From positions 8,489 to 14,881 of the forward strand of contig MBAA01000219.1 in the NCBI GenBank assembly GCA_001940655.1: a DNA stretch of 6,393 nucleotides, given 5' to 3'. The translations under genes and the position numbers were made by a program. This DNA is from Promethearchaeota archaeon CR_4. GTDB lineage: Archaea > Asgardarchaeota > Lokiarchaeia > Sigyniarchaeales > CR-4. Numbering within the stretch: the stretch's first letter is position 1; each line of letters begins with the position of its first letter. Below are positions 1-5,418 of this stretch, piece by piece. A model generated the notes under the pieces. It ran no database searches and was not told the origin of the DNA. It saw nothing but the letters and a program-made list of their open reading frames with translations.

Positions 1-1309
1 CAAGGTTGATGGGCACAGTGAGCACGTCTTCGAGGTACATCAGCAGAGGGTCGTCTATCTTGGACCCAATTTCAAAAGCTCCAGACGGCATAGTAGGCCC
101 CACGAGGAGGTTGCACGTTTCCAATGCTTTCAAGAAGTCGTTTTTTATCAGCGTGCGTACTTTCAGGGCTTTGATGTAGAACATCTCATAAAATCCCGCG
201 GAAAGTGCATAGGTTCCGAGGATGATCCGTCGGCGGACTTCCGACCCGAACCCCTCCCGGCGTGTCTTGCTGTAGCTCTCAACGACACTCATCTTTTCCT
301 CGTCATTGCGGAATCCATACCGGATGCCATCGAACCGGGCGAGATTCGAGGAACACTCGCTCATCGCAATAAGATAATAAGTCGGTAATGCATATTCAAT
401 ATGCGGGAGCGAGATTTCACGGATTTCGGCACCAAGTTGCTCGAGAACCTTATATCCCGCTTTGACGGCAGTGCCCACTTCCGGTTTCAACCCACTACCA
501 AAAAACTCCTTCGGGATACCCACAACGAGGCCACTCAAGTCATTGCCCAGTTCCTTCGTGTAATCGGGTACGGGCAATTTTGCTGTGGTGCTGTCTCGCG
601 GGTCATGTCCTGCCATTATGGAAAGCAATAACGCGCAATCTTCCACGGATCTGGCCATAGGCCCTATTTGCTCGAGGGAATTGGCATAAGACACGAGACC
701 ATACCTGGACACTCGTCCGTAAGTTGCTTTAATTCCCGAAATGCCACAATAGGCCGCGGGACACCGGATACTACCACCCGTGTCACTCCCAATCGATATA
801 GGAACCTCGCTTGAAGCAACGCTGGCACCGGAACCCCCACTTGACCCTCCCGGGACGCATTTGAGGTTCCAAGGATTATACGTGGGGCCAAAATGACTCG
901 ATTCCGTGCTCGAACCCATAGCAAATTCATCCATATTCGTGCGTCCAATGACCACCGCATTTGCCTGGCGAACTAGCTTTTCAATCACGGTGGCATCGTA
1001 AGGGGGTTTATACCCCTCCAACATCTTTGATCCGCAGGCAGTTTGGCTATCTTTCACGGAAATACAGTCCTTGATTGCAATGGGCAATCCCATCAGCGGG
1101 CCGACTTTTTTCTTTTGCGAGATTCGTGAGGTGATTTCTTTTGCAGCTTTCATAGCTCTATATCGTTCTAAAGTCGTGAATGCGTGCAATCGTGAATCGA
1201 TAGCATCGATACGTGCGAGACAGGCATCTAAAATCTCGCTGGGGGTGGTCTCCCCTTGTTTGATTTTCTTGAGGAGTGCAGTCGCGCTAAGTTCATTCAG
1301 TTTGGCCAC
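1..1309 (-). CDS. gatA: Aspartyl/glutamyl-tRNA amidotransferase subunit A (partial, C-terminus cut)
   Basis: This is the amidase subunit of GatCAB. It hydrolyses glutamine and supplies ammonia to turn misacylated Asp-tRNA(Asn), or Glu-tRNA(Gln), into the amide form. In archaea GatDE usually serves tRNA(Gln), so the Asn role is more likely here (family knowledge). The 436 visible codons show the whole amidase signature: catalytic Lys80 in LPIAIKD, cis-Ser156 in PGGSSGGS, and nucleophile Ser180 in GSDTGGSIR, followed by TYGRVSRYGLV (196-206). SIRCPA and YANSLEQIGP are wording I associate with archaeal GatA. The protein ends at VPINL, so perhaps 20-50 residues lie outside the window. I chose the GTG at 1307-1309 because AGAGGTG lies 6 nt upstream; another in-frame GTG at 1316-1318 overlaps that Shine-Dalgarno sequence. 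It sits 30 bases behind the cofE-like gene on the same strand, so cotranscription is likely. Neither gatB nor gatC is visible. Confidence 0.96.
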   Translation of the reverse strand, partial: MAKLNELSATALLKKIKQGETTPSEILDACLARIDAIDSRLHAFTTLERYRAMKAAKEITSRISQKKKVGPLMGLPIAIKDCISVKDSQTACGSKMLEGYKPPYDATVIEKLVRQANAVVIGRTNMDEFAMGSSTESSHFGPTYNPWNLKCVPGGSSGGSGASVASSEVPISIGSDTGGSIRCPAAYCGISGIKATYGRVSRYGLVSYANSLEQIGPMARSVEDCALLLSIMAGHDPRDSTTAKLPVPDYTKELGNDLSGLVVGIPKEFFGSGLKPEVGTAVKAGYKVLEQLGAEIREISLPHIEYALPTYYLIAMSECSSNLARFDGIRYGFRNDEEKMSVVESYSKTRREGFGSEVRRRIILGTYALSAGFYEMFYIKALKVRTLIKNDFLKALETCNLLVGPTMPSGAFEIGSKIDDPLLMYLEDVLTVPINL

Positions 1310-1315
1310 AAAAAA

Positions 1316-1322
1316 CACCTCT
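1316..1322 (-). promoter_or_regulatory. Shine-Dalgarno sequence of gatA
   Basis: On the minus strand AGAGGTG precedes the GTG start of gatA by 6 nt. It matches the archaeal anti-Shine-Dalgarno sequence well and fixes the GTG at 1309 as the start. The two upstream genes of the unit lack such a site. Confidence 0.75.
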
Positions 1323-1339
1323 TTGAGAATAAAACAAGT

Positions 1340-2149
1340 TTAGGTTTTTTCAATTTTGCCTTGTTCTGCCTTTTCTTTAATGTTAGTAAAGAACTTGGCG
1401 AATATGTTCATAAAGAGGCACTCGGAAGCAGGCATTACCATAGACTGGGGGGTTTCATCGGTAAAGTTAACCGGTGCCCCACGTACTAAGGCGAATGGGA
1501 CAGCTTCATCACATTCGCCCATCAACAATTGTGCTGCACTAGCGATGTCGTCTGCAACCGCCATCTGCTTTATCCGCAATACGCGCCCGAAGAGATCCTT
1601 CCGCCCCCGGCAATCGATGACGGGTTGAAAACCGGAAACCGCGAGTGCCATACCAATCAGGCCTACTTTCAGGGGTTGCACGCGGGAATCTGCGAGAATT
1701 ATCCCAATCTTGACCTTGTGACGTTGTTCGAGCTCTTTCCGAATAACATCCGCTGTGTTCTGGAGATCCTTGGGTAGGAAAACAACATTTTCATCCCCAC
1801 CTGCATTAGACTGGTCAATCCCTGCGTTAGCGATGAGGAGACCGCCAATTTCAGCTAACAAGACGTGATCAACTCCCCCGAGAATTGCCGAACACTCTTG
1901 AAGGACTAATTCCACGAGGCGAGGATCCATTTGATATTGCTTCGAGAGTGAGGTAGCCTCAGGTCGTATTTTTTTGACAGTCTTCAAGTCAATGACTCGT
2001 CCTTGAGTAGTAGCTACGACAGTTTCACCGAGTACGAGAATATCTTTGTATTGGAGAGTGAGATTAGCATCCTTGAGACTCTGCTCAATGTGGGCGATGA
2101 GGTCTTCGTTAGGTTGAATGATATCGGTTTTGAGGCCAAAAATTTGCAT
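1340..2149 (-). CDS. cofE: CofE-family F420-0:L-glutamate ligase-like protein
   Basis: This 269-residue protein belongs to the CofE family, whose known member adds gamma-linked glutamate to F420-0 using GTP and divalent metal in the cytoplasm. Family motifs are NAGIDQSN (108-115), ADSR (153-156), GRKDLFGR (182-189), AVADDIASAAQLLMGE (197-212) and the closing LVRGAP (222-227). The acidic residues in NAGID and ADSR sit where the family places metal ligands. Typical CofE reads TDTNGR in the second motif; this protein reads ADSRVQPL, so it is in a divergent subfamily and its exact acceptor is uncertain. About 40 residues follow the RGAP strand, with no motif I recognise. I chose the ATG at 2147-2149 because family N-termini begin near that point; a TTG at 2213-2215 would add 22 unlike residues and overlap the upstream gene. 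No Shine-Dalgarno sequence is evident. The gene lies between a DHPS-like gene and gatA. Confidence 0.88.
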   Translation of the reverse strand: MQIFGLKTDIIQPNEDLIAHIEQSLKDANLTLQYKDILVLGETVVATTQGRVIDLKTVKKIRPEATSLSKQYQMDPRLVELVLQECSAILGGVDHVLLAEIGGLLIANAGIDQSNAGGDENVVFLPKDLQNTADVIRKELEQRHKVKIGIILADSRVQPLKVGLIGMALAVSGFQPVIDCRGRKDLFGRVLRIKQMAVADDIASAAQLLMGECDEAVPFALVRGAPVNFTDETPQSMVMPASECLFMNIFAKFFTNIKEKAEQGKIEKT

Positions 2150-2168
2150 ATGAAAGGTAAAATTCGGG

Positions 2169-2179
2169 AAAAGAAAAAA
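2169..2179 (-). terminator. Possible T-tract terminator after the DHPS-like gene
   Basis: Directly behind the TGA stop of the DHPS-like gene the minus strand reads TTTTTTCTTTT with no stem needed. Short T-runs are enough for intrinsic termination by archaeal RNA polymerase (established knowledge). With cofE starting 20 bases further on, this could cause partial termination, or it may only be AT-rich spacer. Confidence 0.3.
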
Positions 2180-2183
2180 TTTG

Positions 2184-3044
2184 TCAAAGACCACTGTCCC
2201 GAATGCTCTGGGCAATTTTAATGGTTTGAATCGTTTCGAGATTCACGTCATGCGTCCGGATAATGTGTGCGCCATTATAGACTGCGATGGCAGTGGCCGC
2301 TAGCGTGCCTTGCAGACGATCTTCTGGTTTAGGCAAGCTTAAAATCGTGCCAATAAATGACTTTCTGGAAATGGCTACAAGAATAGGAAGATTCAAAGTA
2401 CGGAGATCTCTCATTTTTTTTATGATTGCCAAATCTTCCTTCGAGGTCTTGTCGGGAACCCATTTACCAACGCCTGGGTCGATGATAATTTGGGATCGCG
2501 GATAGCCTGCATTTGTTAGTTTGTTGACGATGACCCGAAATTCCGTAAAAATTTCGTCTATAGTGAGACAATCGCCAGGTTTGAGCTTGCTGGCCATGAG
2601 GACTATGGGGACACACGTGTCTAAGACAAATCGTCGAAGACTTGGGTCCGTGTGGAGATTGCTGACATCATTGACGAGGAGGGGGCGACCGTTTTTAGTA
2701 GCAATGTCATAACACAATCGGGCTACTTCTCCGTATTGCGTGTCTACAGATAGAATAATCTCTTTCGGAATTTCACTGCATAACATCTCAAAAGGTACTT
2801 TGATGCGGCGTAGTTCTTCCGTTATCGAGATAGGGTTCGCACCCGGGGCTGTAGATCTTGCTCCGATATCTAACATAGTAGCCCCCCCTTCAACCATCGC
2901 CTTTGCAGTAATAAGTTGACTCGTGCTATCTGCAATGTAGGATGGTTTATAGAATGACTCCTCGGATAAGTTTAACACGCCCATTATGCGAACTGGCGCC
3001 TTATCGCCAATAGGGAGACCACAAATTTCTGCTTCAATGGTCAT
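2184..3044 (-). CDS. Dihydropteroate synthase-like protein (pterin-binding enzyme)
   Basis: This 286-residue TIM-barrel pterin-binding protein should join a hydroxymethylpterin diphosphate to an arylamine, in folate or methanopterin synthesis. Counting from the ATG, it shows RIMGVLNLSEESFY (19-32, metal/phosphate Asn25), MLDIGARSTAPG (57-68), SVDT (Asp101), VNDVS (Asn125), IIDPGVGKW (Asp189), ISRKSFIG (Lys228) and IIRTHDV (Arg263, His265). These match the conserved DHPS pterin and phosphate ligands. The loop that reads STRPG in bacterial FolP is STAPG here, losing the arginine, so the second substrate may not be plain p-aminobenzoate; in methanogens it is a ribofuranosyl-aminobenzene phosphate. 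A TTG at 3078-3080 extends the frame by 12 unlike residues; I prefer the ATG because the archaeal pattern EICGLxxGDxxPVRIMG starts there. No Shine-Dalgarno sequence is seen, consistent with a short-leader transcript. It is the first gene of the minus-strand unit. Confidence 0.9.
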   Translation of the reverse strand: MTIEAEICGLPIGDKAPVRIMGVLNLSEESFYKPSYIADSTSQLITAKAMVEGGATMLDIGARSTAPGANPISITEELRRIKVPFEMLCSEIPKEIILSVDTQYGEVARLCYDIATKNGRPLLVNDVSNLHTDPSLRRFVLDTCVPIVLMASKLKPGDCLTIDEIFTEFRVIVNKLTNAGYPRSQIIIDPGVGKWVPDKTSKEDLAIIKKMRDLRTLNLPILVAISRKSFIGTILSLPKPEDRLQGTLAATAIAVYNGAHIIRTHDVNLETIQTIKIAQSIRDSGL

Positions 3045-3080
3045 ATATAAATCAATAAGTTTAGGATAATATTTGCTCAA

Positions 3081-3087
3081 TTATAAA
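3081..3087 (-). promoter_or_regulatory. Candidate TATA box for the DHPS-like/cofE/gatA unit
   Basis: The minus strand reads TTTATAA here, close to the archaeal TATA consensus. The usual TATA-to-start distance of about 25 bases would put transcription start near 3058, leaving a leader of roughly 14 nt before the ATG at 3044. That agrees with the absence of a Shine-Dalgarno sequence. AT-rich surroundings make chance matches common. Confidence 0.4.
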
Positions 3088-3182
3088 TCACGATGTTGTA
3101 CCTCAATTCTAAGTGAATATAATCAAGATGTTTGAAGCATTAAGTCAAAACAAACCCGCTCGAGTTGTATAGATTTAAGATC

Positions 3183-3198
3183 GTAGTTCTTAAACTAC
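3183..3198. repeat. Perfect 6-bp stem with 4-nt loop, overlapping an alternative hairpin
   Basis: GTAGTT (3183-3188) and AACTAC (3193-3198) form a perfect stem around CTTA, and a run of five T follows on the plus strand at 3201-3205. TTTAAGA (3174-3180) and TCTTAAA (3188-3194) form a second stem that shares bases with the first, so both cannot exist at once. No plus-strand gene ends just upstream, so a terminator role is unclear. Confidence 0.4.
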
Positions 3199-3312
3199 CA
3201 TTTTTCTTCAGAGCCTCAGGAATTTTCGTCGAAGTCTTCGAAGTTTATTTTGTTTATCGAAAAGTACCAACGCGAGATCATAACTTTCATCAGGAAAATT
3301 TCTCCCCGGTAT

Positions 3313-3332
3313 GGGAAAAATCGGGCAAAATC
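3313..3332 (+). repeat. Tandem 10-bp direct repeat next to the gyrB TATA-like box
   Basis: GGGAAAAATC is followed directly by GGGCAAAATC, one mismatch in ten. The unit equals about one helical turn, so the A-tracts fall on one face of the DNA. It ends one base before the TATA-like box at 3334, where an archaeal BRE (TFB site) would lie. Confidence 0.6.
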
Positions 3333-3333
3333 G

Positions 3334-3340
3334 TTAAATA
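3334..3340 (+). promoter_or_regulatory. Candidate gyrB TATA box
   Basis: TTAAATA resembles the archaeal TATA box, with the purine- and A-rich GGCAAAATC upstream in the BRE position. Transcription would start near 3362 and give a leader of about 70 nt. It is the best placed box on the plus strand, but the leader would contain two T-tracts (3374-3378 and 3384-3389), and other AT-rich sites could serve. Confidence 0.35.
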
Positions 3341-3430
3341 GAAAAAATGCTTTAACTATCATACCTGCGCCTGTTTTTGGTACTTTTTTGATTAGGTACC
3401 TCCCAAATTCCAAGTCCTCGTGAGAAATTA

Positions 3431-5404
3431 ATGTCAGTAGAAAATCAAAAACGTGCGGAAAAATACGATGCTTCTAAGATTCGGGTTCTTGATAAAATCG
3501 AGGGAATTCGCAAGCGTCCCAGCATGTATATCGGCGACACGGGGGAAAGAGGCCTTCACCACTTAGTATATGAAATCGTGGATAATGCGATTGACGAGGG
3601 TCTCGCGGGGTTTTGTGATCGGATCAATCTAACGTTAAATGAAGATAATAGCGTGACTGTGGAGGATAATGGGCGTGGTATCCCTGTGGAAATCCACCCC
3701 GTGTATAAGAAACCCACACTAGAATTAATCATGGAGAAATTACATGCAGGGGGAAAATTTGATAAGGGAAGTTATAAGGTCTCGGGGGGTTTGCACGGAG
3801 TAGGAATGAGCGTGGTATGTGCCCTCAGTGAATGGTTACAAGTAGAGGTTCGCCGTGATGGAAGCAAATATACCCAACGTTTCGCTCGAGGGGTAAAATG
3901 CACGGAATTGGTTTCGGAACCTTTACAAAATCCAAAACAAACTGGAACAACTATAACGTTCTACCCGGATACGGAGATTTTTCGTTTTGATCCCAAAGAA
4001 TCCGTGTTTAAATTCACACTTTTGGCAAATCGTTTGCGAGAATTAGCCTTTCTCAATCCTTACTTGGAAATCAATATTACGGAAAAGAGTTCTGGCCGCA
4101 CGGAAACCCATCACTATGAAGGCGGGATCCGTGAATTCGTTATTTTCCTTGACAAAGACAAGAATGCGCTCCATGCGCCCATCCACATCCAAGGTTCTGA
4201 AGGAGATTTCCAAGTGGAAGTGGCTCTTCAATATAATGACGGGTACTTGGAGAACGTTTTATCTTTCGCGAATAACATCAATACAATCGAGGGAGGAACC
4301 CATCTTTCTGGATTTAAATTCGCATTAACGCGAGTAATAAACAAATATCTCCAAGAAAATGAAAAGTGCAAGAAATTCAAGATAGAATCCCTCTCCGGGA
4401 GTGACATTCGGGAAGGATTAACCGCTATCGTTTCGGCAAAAGTTGCGGAACCCCAATTCGAAGGGCAAACCAAGACTCGCTTGGGAAACGTCGAAATCCG
4501 GGCTTCTGCAAGTAACATCATAGGAGATGGGTTGGAAAAATTTTTCGAGGAAAATCCTACTGTTGCAGAATCGATTATAGACAAGAACGCCTCCGCACAA
4601 CGAGCTCGGCTTGCTGCGAAAAAGGCACGGGATGCGATCCGCCGTAAAACTGCGCTAGATTCCGGTCGCTTGCCAGGAAAATTAGCAGATTGTTCAGCCC
4701 ACGATCCGGAACAAGCGGAGATCTTCATTGTAGAGGGGGATTCTGCCGGCGGATCCGCGAAACAAGGGCGTTCCCGTGAATTTCAAGCAATTTTGCCGTT
4801 AAGGGGTAAGATTCTTAACGTTGAAAAAGCCCAAATGAATAAAATCCTCGATAACAAAGAGATCCGCTCAATGATCGCTGCCTTTGGGGTTGGGATTACT
4901 GGACTGGAGGAGGATTCGTTTACAATTGAAAAACTTAGGTACCACAAGGTCATCATAATGTGCGATGCGGATGTGGATGGTGCTCACATCAAGACTCTGA
5001 TCCTGACCTTCTTTTTCCGATATATGCGCCCACTCATCGACGGCGGGTACATTTATGCCGCAATTCCTCCTTTGTACAAGGTTTCATACAAAAAGAAAGA
5101 AGAATACGTCTACGAGGAGAATAAGTTACAGGAAACATTAATTCGTTTCAAAGACGAATTTAGTATCAAAGACCTAGACAAGGCAAATATTCGGGTGCAA
5201 CGCTACAAGGGTCTCGGGGAAATGAACCCCTCTGAATTATGGGAAACGACAATGAATCCTGACACGCGCCGTCTAGTGAAAATGGAATACGCTGATTTTA
5301 TGGAAGCAAACCTCATCTTTAGCCGCCTCATGGGCGAGGACGTTGCACCGCGTAAAAAATTCATCTTTGAACATTATAAAGAAGTCACCAATCTCGATAT
5401 CTAG
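3431..5404 (+). CDS. gyrB: DNA gyrase subunit B
   Basis: This is the ATPase subunit of type IIA topoisomerase; with GyrA it forms A2B2 gyrase, which introduces negative supercoils using ATP. The 657 residues cover the GHKL ATPase domain (Glu48 general base and Asn52 in YEIVDNAIDE, DNGRGI 79-84, GGLHGVG 119-125), the transducer domain with QTKTRLGN (346-353), the Toprim domain (EGDSAGG 435-441, metal site DADVDG 512-517) and the C-terminal RYKGLGEMNP (591-600). The length fits the short GyrB class and lacks the large insert of E. coli GyrB (about 800 residues). All key residues are present, so it should be active. The ATG at 3431 gives the N-terminus expected for the family; GTGA at 3420-3423 is only a weak Shine-Dalgarno match. 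gyrA follows after 14 bases, an arrangement that suggests cotranscription and equal subunit supply. The sequence is bacterial in type; in archaea gyrase is known to be acquired from bacteria. GyrB is favoured over ParE by the gyrA neighbour and the archaeal setting. Confidence 0.98.
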   Translation: MSVENQKRAEKYDASKIRVLDKIEGIRKRPSMYIGDTGERGLHHLVYEIVDNAIDEGLAGFCDRINLTLNEDNSVTVEDNGRGIPVEIHPVYKKPTLELIMEKLHAGGKFDKGSYKVSGGLHGVGMSVVCALSEWLQVEVRRDGSKYTQRFARGVKCTELVSEPLQNPKQTGTTITFYPDTEIFRFDPKESVFKFTLLANRLRELAFLNPYLEINITEKSSGRTETHHYEGGIREFVIFLDKDKNALHAPIHIQGSEGDFQVEVALQYNDGYLENVLSFANNINTIEGGTHLSGFKFALTRVINKYLQENEKCKKFKIESLSGSDIREGLTAIVSAKVAEPQFEGQTKTRLGNVEIRASASNIIGDGLEKFFEENPTVAESIIDKNASAQRARLAAKKARDAIRRKTALDSGRLPGKLADCSAHDPEQAEIFIVEGDSAGGSAKQGRSREFQAILPLRGKILNVEKAQMNKILDNKEIRSMIAAFGVGITGLEEDSFTIEKLRYHKVIIMCDADVDGAHIKTLILTFFFRYMRPLIDGGYIYAAIPPLYKVSYKKKEEYVYEENKLQETLIRFKDEFSIKDLDKANIRVQRYKGLGEMNPSELWETTMNPDTRRLVKMEYADFMEANLIFSRLMGEDVAPRKKFIFEHYKEVTNLDI

Positions 5405-5409
5405 GGGGT
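5403..5409 (+). promoter_or_regulatory. Shine-Dalgarno sequence of gyrA overlapping the gyrB stop
   Basis: AGGGGGT matches AGGAGGT with one G-U wobble and overlaps the last two bases of the gyrB TAG. It lies 9 nt before the CTG at 5419, a suitable spacing, and supports CTG as the gyrA start. Its overlap with the gyrB stop suggests translational coupling. Confidence 0.6.
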
Positions 5410-5418
5410 TTCACGTCT

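Larger units (their letters stand above)
3260..3387. repeat. Distant 11-bp inverted repeat flanking the putative gyrB promoter
   Basis: AAAAGTACCAA at 3260-3270 and TTGGTACTTTT at 3377-3387 are exact reverse complements, 106 bases apart. They bracket the candidate gyrB promoter. They may be paired operator sites or may be chance in an AT-rich region. Confidence 0.45.
3045..3430. other. Noncoding divergent control region between the cofactor genes and gyrB
   Basis: About 390 bases separate the two divergent starts. I find no convincing gene here. The stretch is AT-rich and carries two TATA-like boxes, a tandem 10-bp repeat (3313-3332), an 11-bp inverted repeat in distant copies (3260-3270 and 3377-3387), overlapping alternative hairpins (3174-3198), a short direct repeat TCGAAGT at 3229 and 3238, and two related copies of a GTACCTC-AATTC-AAGT pattern. 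Both transcription units must start here, so it is the likely site of control for gyrase and for the cofactor genes. Confidence 0.75.

Noticed and set aside
664..960. Minus-strand frame of 98 codons within gatA
   Set aside because: It is in a different frame from the clear GatA reading and crosses the catalytic signature region.
2150..2215. Upstream TTG start for the cofE-like gene (22 extra residues)
   Set aside because: The extension overlaps the end of the DHPS-like gene, is phenylalanine-rich and unlike family N-termini, and has no Shine-Dalgarno sequence.
3045..3080. Upstream TTG start for the DHPS-like gene (12 extra residues)
   Set aside because: There is no Shine-Dalgarno sequence, the added residues match no family pattern, and the start would leave almost no room behind the TATA candidate at 3081-3087.
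3216..3413. Minus-strand frame of 65 codons in the control region, starting with TTG
   Set aside because: The start is TTG without a Shine-Dalgarno sequence, the composition is that of translated AT-rich DNA, and it overlaps the promoter elements of gyrB. I recognise no family.
4228..4728. Antisense frame of 166 codons inside gyrB
   Set aside because: It lies wholly opposite conserved gyrB sequence and its translation shows no domain; it is a shadow of gyrB codon use.
5376..5404. Programmed -1 frameshift producing a GyrB-GyrA fusion
   Set aside because: gyrA is in the -1 frame relative to gyrB and the frames overlap from 5380 to 5404, but no slippery heptamer or downstream structure is evident there, and a Shine-Dalgarno sequence before CTG explains initiation better.
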